DNA of 64,000 nt from Rhodospirillales bacterium 24-66-33 (GCA_002281855.1 NCHQ01000019.1:52124-116123); one strand, 5' to 3'. Counted from the first letter of the stretch, positions 42,621-52,160 are shown. Notes: generated by a model not told the origin, from the letters alone. A program made the numbers and translations.

Positions 42621-43627
42621 GCCGCCGCTCCCGGCTCCACGCCGCGCGGATGGAAACAGGCGTAGCCGCGCCCGCCGTCCATCGTCAGCGCCGGTTGCTC
42701 CGCGTCGCACCGCTCGGTGCGATAGAGGCAGCGCGGTCCGAAGGCACAGCCGCCGCTGCGCCGCGCCAGGTCCGGCGGGCGGCCGGGAATGGCACTGAGC
42801 CGCGTGTGGGTGGGATCGGTGAGCCGCGGCAGCGAGCGCAGCAGCGCCTCGGTATAGGGCATGCGCGGCGAACGAAAGATCTCGCGGGTCGCCGCGGTTT
42901 CCACCGCGCGGCCGGCATACATGACCATGATGTCGTCGCTGCGGCCCGCGGCCACGCCGAGATCGTGGGTGATCAGGATCATCGCCATCCCGCGCTGGCG
43001 CTGCTCGCCCTGCAGCAGGTCGAGGATCTGGCGCTGCACGGTGACGTCGAGCGCCGTGGTCGGCTCGTCGGCGATCAGCAGCTTGGGCGCGCAGGCGATC
43101 GCGATGGCGATGGCCACGCGCTGGCGCATGCCACCCGACATCTCGTGCGGATATTGCTGCGCGCGGCGGTCCGGTTCCGGGATGCCGACCTCGTTCAGCA
43201 ATTCGACGGCGCGGCGCGCGGCCGCCTTCGAGTCCAGCCCGCGGTTGAGGCGCAGCCCCTCGCCGATCTGGCGGCCGATCTTCATCACCGGGTTGAGCGA
43301 GGTCATCGGATCCTGGAACACGATGCCGATCTCGGTGCCCAGGACGCTGCGGAACTCCCGCGCCGACAGGCTGCGAAGATCCCGCCCCTCGAACAGGACC
43401 TGGCCGGCCACGCCGGCGCCCGAGCCCGCGCCAACGAGGCCGATCAGCGAGCGCACCAGCACCGACTTGCCCGACCCCGATTCGCCCACGATGCCGAGCG
43501 TCCGCCCCGCGTGCAGGTCGAAGGAAACGCCGTCGACGGCGCGCAGGGGACCGCGCGCCGTGGAGAAGCTCACCTGGGCGTTGCGCACCGACAAGAGCGG
43601 CGCCTGACTCTTCGACGAGCCGCTCAC
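42617..43627 (-). CDS. Peptide-type ABC transporter ATP-binding protein (DppD-like)
   Basis: A 336-residue ATPase with Walker A GESGSGKSV, VFQDPMTSLNPVMKIG, signature MSGGMRQR, Walker B LLIADEPTTALD and a C-terminal CAFGPRCLYRTERC oligo_HPY motif. The start is GTG at 43627, overlapping the permease stop. It pairs with the DppF-like protein. Confidence 0.92.
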   Translation of the reverse strand: MSGSSKSQAPLLSVRNAQVSFSTARGPLRAVDGVSFDLHAGRTLGIVGESGSGKSVLVRSLIGLVGAGSGAGVAGQVLFEGRDLRSLSAREFRSVLGTEIGIVFQDPMTSLNPVMKIGRQIGEGLRLNRGLDSKAAARRAVELLNEVGIPEPDRRAQQYPHEMSGGMRQRVAIAIAIACAPKLLIADEPTTALDVTVQRQILDLLQGEQRQRGMAMILITHDLGVAAGRSDDIMVMYAGRAVETAATREIFRSPRMPYTEALLRSLPRLTDPTHTRLSAIPGRPPDLARRSGGCAFGPRCLYRTERCDAEQPALTMDGGRGYACFHPRGVEPGAAA

Positions 43628-44487
43628 AGCGCCGACCTCCGCGGATCGACCATGTTGCGCACCATGTCGCCCACGAAGTTGAGCGACAGGACGGTGGCGA
43701 ACATCACCGCCGCCGGGATCAGCGCGGTATAGGGCGCCACGTCGAGTGCCTCGCGCCCGTCGGCGATCATGCCGCCCCAGCTCGGCTGCGGCGCCGGGAT
43801 GCCGAGCCCCAGGAACGACAGCGCGCCCTCGGCCACGATGATCACGCTGATCGCCACCAGCCAGAACGCGAACATGGGCGGCAGGAGGTTGGGCAGGATC
43901 TCGCGTGTCAGGATGCGCCAGTCGCTGGCGCCGACGGTGCGCGCGGCCAGCACGAAGTCGCGGTTCGCCCAGGCCAGCGTGTTGGCCCGCGCCACGCGCG
44001 CCGCCGCCGGGATCGACAGGATGCCCAGCGCCAGCGTGACGTTGAACAGGCTCTGTCCGAGATAGGCGGTGAAGGTGAGCGCCAGCACCAGAGACGGGAA
44101 AGCCAGCAGGATGTCGATGAAGCCGACTGCCAGCATGTCGACCTTGCCGCGGAAGTAGCCGGCGCTCATGCCGATCGCGCCACCGATGAGGAAGCCCAGG
44201 ATCGGCGCGCAGATGCCGACGATCAGCGAGGTGCGGGCGCCGTAGATCACGCGCGAGAGCATGTCGCGGCCGAGATTGTCGGTGCCCAGCAGGAATTCGG
44301 CCGACGGCGGCTTGCGGCGCAGGATCAGTTCCTGCGCCGAGGGATCGGGCAGCCCGATCCAGTCGGCGGTGATCGCCAGGAAGACCACGAGCAGCAGCCA
44401 GCCCAGCGGCAGGGCGAGCGCCCAGTGCCAGCGGCGCCGCGGCCGGGTCGCGGCGACGACGGCGCCCTTAGCTGCGGAAGCGGACAT
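43624..44487 (-). CDS. Peptide-type ABC transporter permease (DppC-like)
   Basis: A 287-residue permease with an N-terminal cytosolic arm, FLLGTDNLGRDMLSRVIYGAR (the DppC block), six helices and the EAA loop ending SDWRILTREILPN. It forms the channel with the next upstream gene, which it overlaps by 20 bp. Confidence 0.92.
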   Translation of the reverse strand: MSASAAKGAVVAATRPRRRWHWALALPLGWLLLVVFLAITADWIGLPDPSAQELILRRKPPSAEFLLGTDNLGRDMLSRVIYGARTSLIVGICAPILGFLIGGAIGMSAGYFRGKVDMLAVGFIDILLAFPSLVLALTFTAYLGQSLFNVTLALGILSIPAAARVARANTLAWANRDFVLAARTVGASDWRILTREILPNLLPPMFAFWLVAISVIIVAEGALSFLGLGIPAPQPSWGGMIADGREALDVAPYTALIPAAVMFATVLSLNFVGDMVRNMVDPRRSAL

Positions 44488-45421
44488 GACGCACCCTCGG
44501 GTCGAGCACGGCGTAGAGCATGTCGACCAGGAAGTTGATGACCACGAAGCCCACCGCGATGAAGGCCACGGTGCCCTGCACCAGGATCAGGTCGCGGTTG
44601 AAGATGCCGCCCAGCAACAGCCGGCCGACGCCCGGCAGGGCGAATATCTGCTCCACGATCACCGCGCCGCCGATCAGCCCGCCGATGTTCAAGCCGAGAA
44701 TGGTGATCAGCGTGAAGGACGAGGGACGCAACGCATGCTGCAGCAGGACCCGCCATTGCGGCAGGCCCTTGGCCCGCGCCAAAAGGATGAAGTCCTCCTT
44801 GAGCGTGGTCAGCAGGTCCGAGCGCAGGACGCGCATCAGCACCGTCCACTCGATGAGGCCCAGGGTCAGCGATGGCAGGATCATCGATTCGAAATTGTCC
44901 CACAGGCCCTCGGACATCGGCGTGAAGCCGGTCGCCGGCAGGAGGTCGAAGGTGACCGAGAAGAGGTAGATCAGGACGATGCCCAACATGAAGTTGGGCA
45001 TCGCGAGAAAACCGAAGGCGGCCGAGGCCGAGATGCGATCGAAGATTCCGCCGGGCCGCCGTACCGAGAGCAGCGCCACCGGGATCGCGATCCCCAGCGC
45101 GATGACTTGCGCCATCACCATGAGCTGCAGCGACACCGGCAGACGGTCGAGGATCGCCTGCACCACCGGCTCGCCGTTGCGGTAGGAGCGGCCGAGGTCG
45201 CCCGACAGCGCCGAGCCGAGCCAGTCGAAATAACGGACCAGCATCGGCCGATCGAGGCCGAGATCGGCGCGCAGGCCGGCAATGTCCTCGGGCGTCGCGA
45301 GGCTGCCCAGGATCACAATCGCCACGTCACCCGGCAGGATGTTGACGATCATGTAGGTGAGCAGGGTGACGCAGAACAGCACCACCACCAGCCGCACCAT
45401 CTGGCGCGCAAGCCACGGCAT
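44468..45421 (-). CDS. Peptide-type ABC transporter permease (DppB-like)
   Basis: A 317-residue permease with six helices. MIVNILPGDVA after helix 1 and the EAA loop (KEDFILLARAKGLPQWRVLLQH region) are family features. It lies 35 bp after the substrate-binding protein gene. Confidence 0.92.
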   Translation of the reverse strand: MPWLARQMVRLVVVLFCVTLLTYMIVNILPGDVAIVILGSLATPEDIAGLRADLGLDRPMLVRYFDWLGSALSGDLGRSYRNGEPVVQAILDRLPVSLQLMVMAQVIALGIAIPVALLSVRRPGGIFDRISASAAFGFLAMPNFMLGIVLIYLFSVTFDLLPATGFTPMSEGLWDNFESMILPSLTLGLIEWTVLMRVLRSDLLTTLKEDFILLARAKGLPQWRVLLQHALRPSSFTLITILGLNIGGLIGGAVIVEQIFALPGVGRLLLGGIFNRDLILVQGTVAFIAVGFVVINFLVDMLYAVLDPRVRHVRFRS

Positions 45422-45456
45422 CGGAAACGCCTACGCTGATCGCTTTCGCACGTTCC

Positions 45457-46992
45457 CTACTTCGTGAGCCACGCGCCCTCGACCTGCACCGCGCCGCCGC
45501 GCAGCCCCGGAATGCCGTGCACGTTGGCGCGGGTGATGGCGAAGTCGATGTTGCTGCCGGACCACAGCCAGACCGCATCGTCGTTCAGGATCTTGATGAG
45601 GTCGCAGTACGCTGCCTTGCGCTTGTTCTCGTCGAGGCTGGTGCGCCCGACCAGAAGCAGCCGGTCGACCTCGGCATTGTTGTAGCCGGAGAAGTTGATC
45701 GGGCTCTTGGAGTGGAAGTTGGCGAACATCTGCGGATCGACGTCGGCCAGGTCGATGATCCGCCAGCCGGTGACCTGGAAGTCGCGCGTCAGCGCCTCCT
45801 TCACCAGCTGAGTCTGGTCGACCGGCTTGATCTCGACGTCAATGCCGGCCTTCTTCATGTCGGCCTGGAAGACCTGGGCACCCTCGCGGCCGCGCGGCGT
45901 CGCGGTGACCGTCATGGTGAGCTTCACGGGCTTGCCGTAGTCCGCAATCAGCTTGCGCGCGGCCGCCGGATCGTACTTCAGCGCGCCGGTGTCCTTGCAC
46001 TCGATGCCCGAGTTCGGCCCGTACGGGTCGTCATGGACGGGACGAAGCCCCTGGGTCAGGACCGCGGCGTTGCCCTTGCGGTTCAGAGCCATCGAAACCG
46101 CCTGGCGCACGCGCTTGTCGTTCAGCGGCTCGCGCTGGGTATTGAGCGGAATGACGAGCGCGCCGCTGCCCACCCAGGTCAGCACGCGCAGGTTCTTGTC
46201 CTTCTTCGCCTTGACGATGTTCTCGGCGCGATCTTCCCAGATCACCTGGACGTCGCCCTTCACCAGGCTGGCGTAGCGCGCGTCGGAATCCGGAAGCGGC
46301 CGCACGGTCACGCGGTCGAGGTAGGGCTTGTCCTTGTCCCAGTAGTTGGGATTGCGTTCGGCGACCAGCCGGTCGGCGGCGCGCCATTCCTTGAAGACGA
46401 ACGGGCCGGTGCCGACGGGATTGCGGTTGTAGTCGGCGCCCTTTTCCTGGGCAGCCTTCACCGAGATGATCAGCGTCGTGACCGTGGGCTGCGCCAGCGT
46501 CCGCGGCAGGGCGGCATTGGGGCCGCGCATCTTGAACACGGCGGTCAGATCGTCCGGCGCCTCGACCTTCTCGATCGCGAGATAGGCGCGGCCGGCAAAG
46601 CGGTTGGCGGGATCAAGCAGCCGGTTGAAATGGTCGGCCACGGCCTGGGCGGTGAACGGCGTGCCGTCGTGCCATTTCACGTTCGGCCGGATCTTGGCCG
46701 TCCAGACGCTGCCATCCTCGTTGGGCGTCATCGACAAAGCGAGCGCCGGCATCAGGTTGCCCTTGTCGTCGAGTCGCATCAGCGTCTCGTAGAAGAGCGA
46801 CGCCGCGGTCACCGTCGAATTGGAATAGACGCCAGCCCGGATCGGATCGAAGCCTTCGAAGTCGCTCTCGACGCCGATGGTCAGGGCGCCGCCGCGCACC
46901 GGTGCCGGGGCCGGCGCCTGAGCGAAGGCCGGAGCCGCCAGACCGACGGCAAGCGCCGCCACCAGACCAAATCTGCGTGAAAACAGTGCCAT
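45457..46992 (-). CDS. Peptide-type ABC transporter substrate-binding protein (SBP family 5)
   Basis: A 511-residue exported binding protein. The signal peptide covers about 1-25 (RRFGLVAALAVGLAAPAFA-Q), followed by a Pro/Ala linker. RPNVKWHDGTPFTAQAV and NPVGTGPFVFKEW are SBP_bac_5 blocks. It is the first gene of the second Dpp-type importer in the window. The ligand cannot be assigned; these receptors also take nickel, sugars and opines. No enzyme gene is attached to this copy. Confidence 0.92.
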   Translation of the reverse strand: MALFSRRFGLVAALAVGLAAPAFAQAPAPAPVRGGALTIGVESDFEGFDPIRAGVYSNSTVTAASLFYETLMRLDDKGNLMPALALSMTPNEDGSVWTAKIRPNVKWHDGTPFTAQAVADHFNRLLDPANRFAGRAYLAIEKVEAPDDLTAVFKMRGPNAALPRTLAQPTVTTLIISVKAAQEKGADYNRNPVGTGPFVFKEWRAADRLVAERNPNYWDKDKPYLDRVTVRPLPDSDARYASLVKGDVQVIWEDRAENIVKAKKDKNLRVLTWVGSGALVIPLNTQREPLNDKRVRQAVSMALNRKGNAAVLTQGLRPVHDDPYGPNSGIECKDTGALKYDPAAARKLIADYGKPVKLTMTVTATPRGREGAQVFQADMKKAGIDVEIKPVDQTQLVKEALTRDFQVTGWRIIDLADVDPQMFANFHSKSPINFSGYNNAEVDRLLLVGRTSLDENKRKAAYCDLIKILNDDAVWLWSGSNIDFAITRANVHGIPGLRGGAVQVEGAWLTK

Positions 46993-47106
46993 TCAGGCCC
47001 TCCCATGGATCGCGCCGTTGACCGGCATCAACTCTATGGGCGGCAAGATAACGCGGCGTCCGCCGCAAGCCTAGAGGATTGCGGGGCCCCCGAAGATCCG
47101 CACAGG

Positions 47107-47397
47107 CTACATGCAGTAGGCTTGGGCCGCGACGACCGCGTTAAGGCCCTGCATTTCCTGCGGCGAGAGGTTCGACGGGTTGAGCAGGTTGCCGCTGACA
47201 CTCACCGACTGGTTCGACTTGCGCAGGCCGAGGATCGCGTTTGCGCGCTGGTCGGCCGGGATGCGCGCGATGATGCACTGGCACGTCTTTTCAGAGGCCG
47301 TGACCATGCACTCCGTCATGAGGTCGTCGGCGCGAGAGGCGGACGAAAAGCCCAGCGTCAGAACGAGAGTGGCAAATCCGGCGGCGATGATGCGCAT
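47107..47397 (-). CDS. Small secreted cysteine-containing protein
   Basis: A 96-residue precursor with a clear Sec signal peptide (MRIIAAGFATLVLTLGFSSASRA) and a mature part of about 73 residues with Cys in TECM, KTCQCI and the AYCM end. The four cysteines may form two disulfides. No family is recognised. ATG 47397 is chosen because GGAG lies six bases before it; an ATG four codons upstream has no ribosome site. Confidence 0.65.
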   Translation of the reverse strand: MRIIAAGFATLVLTLGFSSASRADDLMTECMVTASEKTCQCIIARIPADQRANAILGLRKSNQSVSVSGNLLNPSNLSPQEMQGLNAVVAAQAYCM

Positions 47398-47433
47398 GCG
47401 AGTCTCCATGGATGGCGCATCATACACCGCCTC

Positions 47434-48198
47434 TCAGCCAACCAGCCAGTTCCTCAAGAGGCCGAACAGGCCGGTCAGGAAAAGGATCGTGAGGGCCACG
47501 TTACGGTAGAGCCGCTCGCTCGCGAGCCCGTGGAACAGCCGCCCGCCGGCCCAGGCGCCCAGCACCATGACCGGAAACAGCACGACGGCGCGAGCGAGCG
47601 CGTCGACGCCCGCGACGCCGGTGGCCAGCACGATCACGATCAGCAGGAACTGCGTCAGGAAATAATAGGTGACGATGTTGGCGCGGTTGACCTGCGGCGG
47701 ATCGTTGCCCGACAGGAGGTAGAGCAGCACCGGCGGCCCGCCGACGCTGGTCGTGGCCATCATCGCACCCGAGACGGCGCCGACGATCACTGTCGCCGCC
47801 GTCGAGCGCCGGCCGGTGTATTTCCAGCCCGTCCACATCAGGAGAACGAAGGCCACGATGACGGCCGACACCGCCGTCACGATCGTGTTCTTGTCGACGC
47901 TGGCCAGCAGCCAGACACCCGCCGGCATGGCGAGGCAGGCCGCGAGGCTCATCGGCGTCAGCAGTTTCCAGTCGGCATGCCGGCGGACCTGCGGGAAGAG
48001 CTGCAGCGACACCACGAGTTCAATGGCGACCACCGTCACCACCATCTCGGCCGAGCCGAACAGGATGGCGAAGATCGGCGCCATCAACATCGCCGAGCCG
48101 AAGCCCGCAAAGCCGCGCATCAGGCCGGCGATCAGCGTCACGCCCAGCGCCGTCCAAAGGCCGGTCTCGGCGAACAGGGATTGGATGTAGGGGATCAT
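47434..48198 (-). CDS. TauE/SafE family anion exporter
   Basis: A 254-residue membrane protein with eight helices. GLMRGFAGFGSAMLMAPIFA in the first half and VGAVSGAMMATTSVGGPPVL in the second half are the paired glycine-rich family repeats. TauE/SafE members export sulfite or sulfonates or take up other anions. No sulfur gene is next to it. The ATG start is 12 bp from its upstream repeat region. Confidence 0.87.
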   Translation of the reverse strand: MIPYIQSLFAETGLWTALGVTLIAGLMRGFAGFGSAMLMAPIFAILFGSAEMVVTVVAIELVVSLQLFPQVRRHADWKLLTPMSLAACLAMPAGVWLLASVDKNTIVTAVSAVIVAFVLLMWTGWKYTGRRSTAATVIVGAVSGAMMATTSVGGPPVLLYLLSGNDPPQVNRANIVTYYFLTQFLLIVIVLATGVAGVDALARAVVLFPVMVLGAWAGGRLFHGLASERLYRNVALTILFLTGLFGLLRNWLVG

Positions 48199-48221
48199 GC
48201 GGCGATCGTTGTCCCATCTCA

Positions 48222-48366
48222 CCTCCCCCGTCTTACGGGGGAGGCCGGGAGGGGGAAAGCATCGCAATGATTGTGGATTGGGAAGAGTTCAGACTCATGG
48301 CCTTCCCCCTCCGGCCAAAGGCGCTGTAACAGCGCCGGGGCCACCTCCCCCGTAAGGCGGGGGAGG
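48222..48366. repeat. Two facing copies of a C-rich palindromic repeat (REPIN-like)
   Basis: Left copy: CCTCCCCCGT (48222-48231) / ACGGGGGAGG (48235-48244) followed by CCGGGAGGGGGAA. Right copy reads the same on the minus strand: CCTCCCCCG (48366-48358) / CGGGGGAGG (48352-48344), then TGGCC, a stem (GGCGCTG/CAGCGCC) and GGCCGGAGGGGGAA (48316-48303). The two face each other about 45 bp apart, between the TauE and SDR genes. A third copy is at 56646. Confidence 0.75.
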
Positions 48367-48382
48367 AATAGTGGAGCGCCGC

Positions 48383-49159
48383 TCAGCGCTTTTCCTGCCC
48401 CTCGCCCGTCTTGTCGCGCAGGCGGCGCATGCCGCGCAGCCAGCGGTCGCGGTCGAGCTTGCGCACCATGTATTCCTTCACCTCGGGATGCGGCAGGATC
48501 AGGAAGCGCTCCTCGTCCATCGCCTCGATGACGGTCTGCGCCACCGCATCGGTGTTGATCACGCCGTCGACCGAGGCCGCGGTCGCGCCGGCCATGCGCA
48601 GCATGTTGGTGTCGACCGCCTGCGGGCAGAGCACCGAAACCCGGATGCCGCGGTCGCCGTACTGGATGGAAAGGTGCTCGGCCAGCGCCACGCCCGCATG
48701 CTTGGTGACGCCGTAGGGCGCCGAGCCCATCGAGGCCAGCAGGCCGGCCGCGCTCGCAGTGTTGAGCAGATAGCCCTCGCCGCGCTTCAGCATCTGCGGC
48801 ACCAGCGCCCGCGCGGCATAGACATGCGCCATGACGTGAATGGCCCACGAATCGGCCCAGTCCTTGTCGGTCGCATCCTCGTGGCCGCCGCGGCCGATGC
48901 CGGCGTTGGAGAAGAAGATGTCGATCTCGCCGTACTTCTTCTCCGCCTCGGCGATCAGCCGCTTCACCTCGGTCTCCTGGCCGATGTCGCCCGCCACCGC
49001 GAGGGCGCCGATGTCCTTGGCGACCTTCTCGAGCCGCTCGGCATCCCGGTCGGCCACGACCAGCCCCTTGGCGCCTTCCTTCGCAAAGCGCCGCGCGATC
49101 GCCTCGCCGATGCCGCCCGCCGCGCCGGTGACGACGCAGACCTTGCCCTTGACCTTCAT
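48383..49159 (-). CDS. Short-chain dehydrogenase/reductase
   Basis: A 258-residue classical SDR. TGAAGGIG near residue 11 binds NAD(P), NAG at about 88 and S-x11-Y-x3-K (TASAAG...PYGVTK) are the catalytic elements. The substrate is unknown. It is 1 bp downstream of the iron alcohol dehydrogenase gene, so the two oxidoreductases are co-transcribed. Confidence 0.9.
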   Translation of the reverse strand: MKVKGKVCVVTGAAGGIGEAIARRFAKEGAKGLVVADRDAERLEKVAKDIGALAVAGDIGQETEVKRLIAEAEKKYGEIDIFFSNAGIGRGGHEDATDKDWADSWAIHVMAHVYAARALVPQMLKRGEGYLLNTASAAGLLASMGSAPYGVTKHAGVALAEHLSIQYGDRGIRVSVLCPQAVDTNMLRMAGATAASVDGVINTDAVAQTVIEAMDEERFLILPHPEVKEYMVRKLDRDRWLRGMRRLRDKTGEGQEKR

Positions 49160-49160
49160 G

Positions 49161-50309
49161 TCAGCCCCACGATTGCTCGATCAGGTCGATGTACTGCGCC
49201 TTGGTCGGCTGGCGCGGTGTCGAGAGGTGGCAGTGGTCGCCCATCGCCCCGTCGGCGATCTTCTCGATCGTATCCTGCGCCAGCCCCGCCGCGCCCAGAC
49301 CCTTCGGGATGCCCAGCCGCTCGTTGAGCGCCGACACGGCATTGGCCACGCCGTCGGCATTGGCTTCGCTTTCGGGCAGGCCTATCACCTGCGCCACGCG
49401 CTTGAACTTGTCGCCCACGGCCGGCTCGTTGAAGCGCAGCACCGCGGGGAGATAGATCGCGTTCAGCGTGCCGTGATGCAGGCGGTAGCCCTTGAGGCCG
49501 CCGGTCGGATGCGAGAGCGCATGCACGGCGCCCAGCCCCTTCTGGAACACCATGGCGCCCTCCATGGCGGCCACCGCCATGTTGTAGCGCGCCTCGCGAT
49601 CCTGCCCGTCCTTGGTGGCACGCTCGACGTACTTCCAGGCCTTCTCCAGCCCGTCCAGCGCGATCGAGTCGGCCGGCGGATTGAAGACGTTGGCGAGGTA
49701 GCATTCGATATTGTGCGTCAGCGCATCCATGCCCGTGCCGGCCGTGAGATGCGGCGGCAGGCTCATCGTCAGTTCCGGATCGATCAGCGCGAGCCGCGGG
49801 ATCAGGTAAGGACTGCCGATCGCGAGCTTGCGCCCCGAGTCCATGATGATGACGCCACCACGGCTCACTTCGCTGCCGGTGCCCGACGTCGTCGGGATCG
49901 CGACCATGGGCGCCACCGCCGCGGTGATCTTGCCAGCCCCGCCCTCGACGAACGAATAGGCCTGCAGCGACGGGCCGGGATGCGTCGCCATCAGCGCCAC
50001 GGCCTTTGCGAGATCCATCGGCGAGCCGCCGCCAATGGCGATGATGCCGTCGCAGCCCTCTTCCTTGTAGATCCTGAGCGCGTCGCGCATGGCCGCTTCG
50101 GTCGGGTTCTCCGGCGTCTCGTCGTAGATCGTGATCGGCATGTTGCCGGGTAGCTGTTCCTTGACCTTGGCCCACAGGCCTGCCGCGATGACGCCCTTGT
50201 CGGTGACGATCAGCGGGCGGCGCATGCCCATGAGCTGTAGCTCCGACTCGAGCAACTTGAGCGCGCCGAAGTCGAACTGGATGCGGGTCAGGTAGGTAAT
50301 CAAGGCCAT
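49161..50309 (-). CDS. Iron-containing alcohol dehydrogenase
   Basis: A 382-residue group III alcohol dehydrogenase. GGGSPMDLAKAVA near residue 95 binds the nucleotide. The Fe-ligand pattern is seen in TAGTGMDALTHNIECYL and later HALSHPTGG and HHGTLNAIYLP. It acts on short-chain alcohols, aldehydes or diols in the cytosol. It starts 48 bp from the divergent GNAT gene and precedes the SDR gene. Confidence 0.93.
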   Translation of the reverse strand: MALITYLTRIQFDFGALKLLESELQLMGMRRPLIVTDKGVIAAGLWAKVKEQLPGNMPITIYDETPENPTEAAMRDALRIYKEEGCDGIIAIGGGSPMDLAKAVALMATHPGPSLQAYSFVEGGAGKITAAVAPMVAIPTTSGTGSEVSRGGVIIMDSGRKLAIGSPYLIPRLALIDPELTMSLPPHLTAGTGMDALTHNIECYLANVFNPPADSIALDGLEKAWKYVERATKDGQDREARYNMAVAAMEGAMVFQKGLGAVHALSHPTGGLKGYRLHHGTLNAIYLPAVLRFNEPAVGDKFKRVAQVIGLPESEANADGVANAVSALNERLGIPKGLGAAGLAQDTIEKIADGAMGDHCHLSTPRQPTKAQYIDLIEQSWG

Positions 50310-50357
50310 CCGTCAATTCCTCTCGATTTTGCGCGGAGCCTACGCGAGAAAAAGCGG

Positions 50358-50837
50358 ATGAGCGACAGTCCAATCCTGCGCAAGGCCGCCATCGGTGATG
50401 CAGCCGCGATCGCCGCCGTCATCGCAGCCTCCTTCGAACAGTATCGCGGCAAGCTCGTGCCAGAGTCCGGCGCCTTCCGCGAAATGCCCGAGAACATCGC
50501 CGCCGAACTTGAACGAGGCGTCGGCGCGATCGTCGCGGAGCGGAACGGCCAGATGCTCGGGTGCGTGCTCGTCGAGGAGATGGACGGCGACCTCTATTTC
50601 GGCCGTCTCTCCGTCGTGCCCGCGGCGCGCGGCCAGGGCCTTTCGAAGCAACTGATCGCTGCCGTCGAGGCCGAGGCACGCCGTCGCGGCCTCGACGGCG
50701 TCCGCCTCGGGGTGCGCATCGTGCTCACGGACAACCAGCGCCTGTTCCAGGCGCTCGGCTACCGCGAGACCTCGCGCGAGGCCCACCCCGGCTTCGACCA
50801 TCCGACCTCGATCAACATGCGCAAGCCACTCTCCTGA
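50358..50837 (+). CDS. GNAT family N-acetyltransferase
   Basis: A 159-residue GNAT. The CoA loop VVPAARGQGLSKQLI (R-G-Q-G-L) near residue 92 is intact, followed by GVRIVLTDNQRLFQALGY, the usual last helix-strand pair. Substrate unknown. It is unlike the tandem GNATs at 25 kb. Confidence 0.88.
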   Translation: MSDSPILRKAAIGDAAAIAAVIAASFEQYRGKLVPESGAFREMPENIAAELERGVGAIVAERNGQMLGCVLVEEMDGDLYFGRLSVVPAARGQGLSKQLIAAVEAEARRRGLDGVRLGVRIVLTDNQRLFQALGYRETSREAHPGFDHPTSINMRKPLS

Positions 50838-50928
50838 TCGGCCGTCGGAATGTTCCCAGCCCGCGCGCCAACTGCGCGACCGATTGACAGTGGAGCAACC
50901 GGGGGCGCGGTCTGCTAGTCTCAAGGGC

Positions 50929-52002
50929 ATGAGCAGCCGCACCCCCCTCACCGGTCCGTCCGTCTGGCACGGCCAGGACATCAAGAATTCCACGCGCTGG
51001 ATTCGCACCCTGACACCCGATGGAATCGACGAACTCGACGCCGCCCTCAAGGGCCTGCGCGGCATGGAATGGTCGGAGATCACACGCGGCGATTTCCACC
51101 TGCCGACCCTCGACGAGCTGTTCGACGACATCGCCGACGAGCTGGAGAATGGCAGCGGCATCGTGAAGCTGCGCGGCATTCCGGTCGACCGCTACAGCGA
51201 GGAGGACCTGCGGCGCCTGTACTTCGCCATCGGAACGCATGTCGGCACGCCGGTGTTCCAGAACCGCAACGGCGAACTGATGCGCGCCATTCGCGACGAG
51301 GGTGCCCATGTCGGCCGCACCTACGGCGAGACCAAGGATGAGAAGGGTTCGACCTTCCTCTCCTCCTACGCCCGCACGCTGACCAACGGCGCTTTGCGGT
51401 TCCACACCGACCGCACCGACGTCGTGACCCTCCTGTGCGTGCGCCAGGCGCGCGCCGGCGGCGTCAGCAAGCTCGCCTCGACCCCGGCCATCCACAACGC
51501 GATGCTGGAGCGCCGGCCCGACCTGCTCGAGCTGCTGTTCCAGGATTACTGGCGCAGCCGCTTCGGCGAGGAGGGCACCCAGAAGGACGGCGAGGCGACG
51601 ACGCGCGAGACGGCCTATCCGCTGCCGATCTTCGGCCTGCGCGACGGCAAGTTCACGTCGCACTATTCGCTGACCTTCATCGAGGCGGCGCAGATGGCGC
51701 CCGGCGTACCGAAGCTCACGGACGCCCAGCGCGAGGCGATCGACGTGCTGATGAAGACCGCCGAGGAACTGTGCTTCGAGATGACCCTCGAACCCGGCGA
51801 CCTGCAGCTCATCAACAGCCACGTCACCTATCACGGCCGCACGCCGTTCGAGGACGATGCGTCCTCGGGCAACGACCGCATGCTGCTGCGCCTCTGGCTC
51901 ACCATGCGCAACAACCGCCCCCTGCCCCAGGGTCACGAGGTCCTGTGGCAGGAGATCGAGGCCGGCCGTCCCCGCGGCGGCATCCGCCAGGTCGAACTCT
52001 AG
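50929..52002 (+). CDS. TauD/TfdA family Fe(II)/2-oxoglutarate dioxygenase
   Basis: A 357-residue enzyme. The iron facial triad is H159-x-D161 (RFHTDRTD) and the distal His H302 in VTYHGRT, with the 2-oxoglutarate Arg in the RMLLRLWL segment near 320. TauD-like enzymes hydroxylate sulfonates, phenoxyacids or small amines. The substrate is unknown. ATG 50929 is preceded by AAGGG; a start 15 codons earlier (50884) has no family sequence. A hairpin follows the stop. Confidence 0.88.
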   Translation: MSSRTPLTGPSVWHGQDIKNSTRWIRTLTPDGIDELDAALKGLRGMEWSEITRGDFHLPTLDELFDDIADELENGSGIVKLRGIPVDRYSEEDLRRLYFAIGTHVGTPVFQNRNGELMRAIRDEGAHVGRTYGETKDEKGSTFLSSYARTLTNGALRFHTDRTDVVTLLCVRQARAGGVSKLASTPAIHNAMLERRPDLLELLFQDYWRSRFGEEGTQKDGEATTRETAYPLPIFGLRDGKFTSHYSLTFIEAAQMAPGVPKLTDAQREAIDVLMKTAEELCFEMTLEPGDLQLINSHVTYHGRTPFEDDASSGNDRMLLRLWLTMRNNRPLPQGHEVLWQEIEAGRPRGGIRQVEL

Positions 52003-52015
52003 TCATTGCCGGGGT

Positions 52016-52056
52016 GCGCCACTGCGCGCGGGGTAACCCCCGCGCCGAAGTGGCGC
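52016..52056. repeat. Compound inverted repeat after the TauD-type gene
   Basis: Outer arms GCGCCACT (52016-52023) and AGTGGCGC (52049-52056) enclose inner arms GCGCGGGG (52026-52033) and CCCCCGCGC (52037-52045) around a TAA loop. It lies 13 bp after the stop, and could end or protect that transcript. The outer arms match part of the 17-bp hairpin at 57992. Confidence 0.6.
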
Positions 52057-52124
52057 GTCATGAGCGGCGTGGCCCCGGGTTCGAGAGGTATGCAGTTACC
52101 ACAAATCCGGAAGCCTCCCTCCGT

Positions 52125-52160
52125 TTCGACTGTTTCGTTTATTGCGCTTATTTCGTTTGT
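52125..52160. repeat. Degenerate four-unit 9-bp array
   Basis: Units TTCGACTGT, TTCGTTTAT, TGCGCTTAT, TTCGTTTGT. The length (36 bp) and unit match the array at 4071-4106. It lies in the 246-bp gap upstream of the MarR gene. Confidence 0.65.

Noticed and set aside
52003..52090. A possible tRNA-like structure (GGGTTCGAGAG)
   Set aside because: No acceptor or anticodon stem can be built around the T-loop-like string; the paired arms are those of the hairpin already listed.
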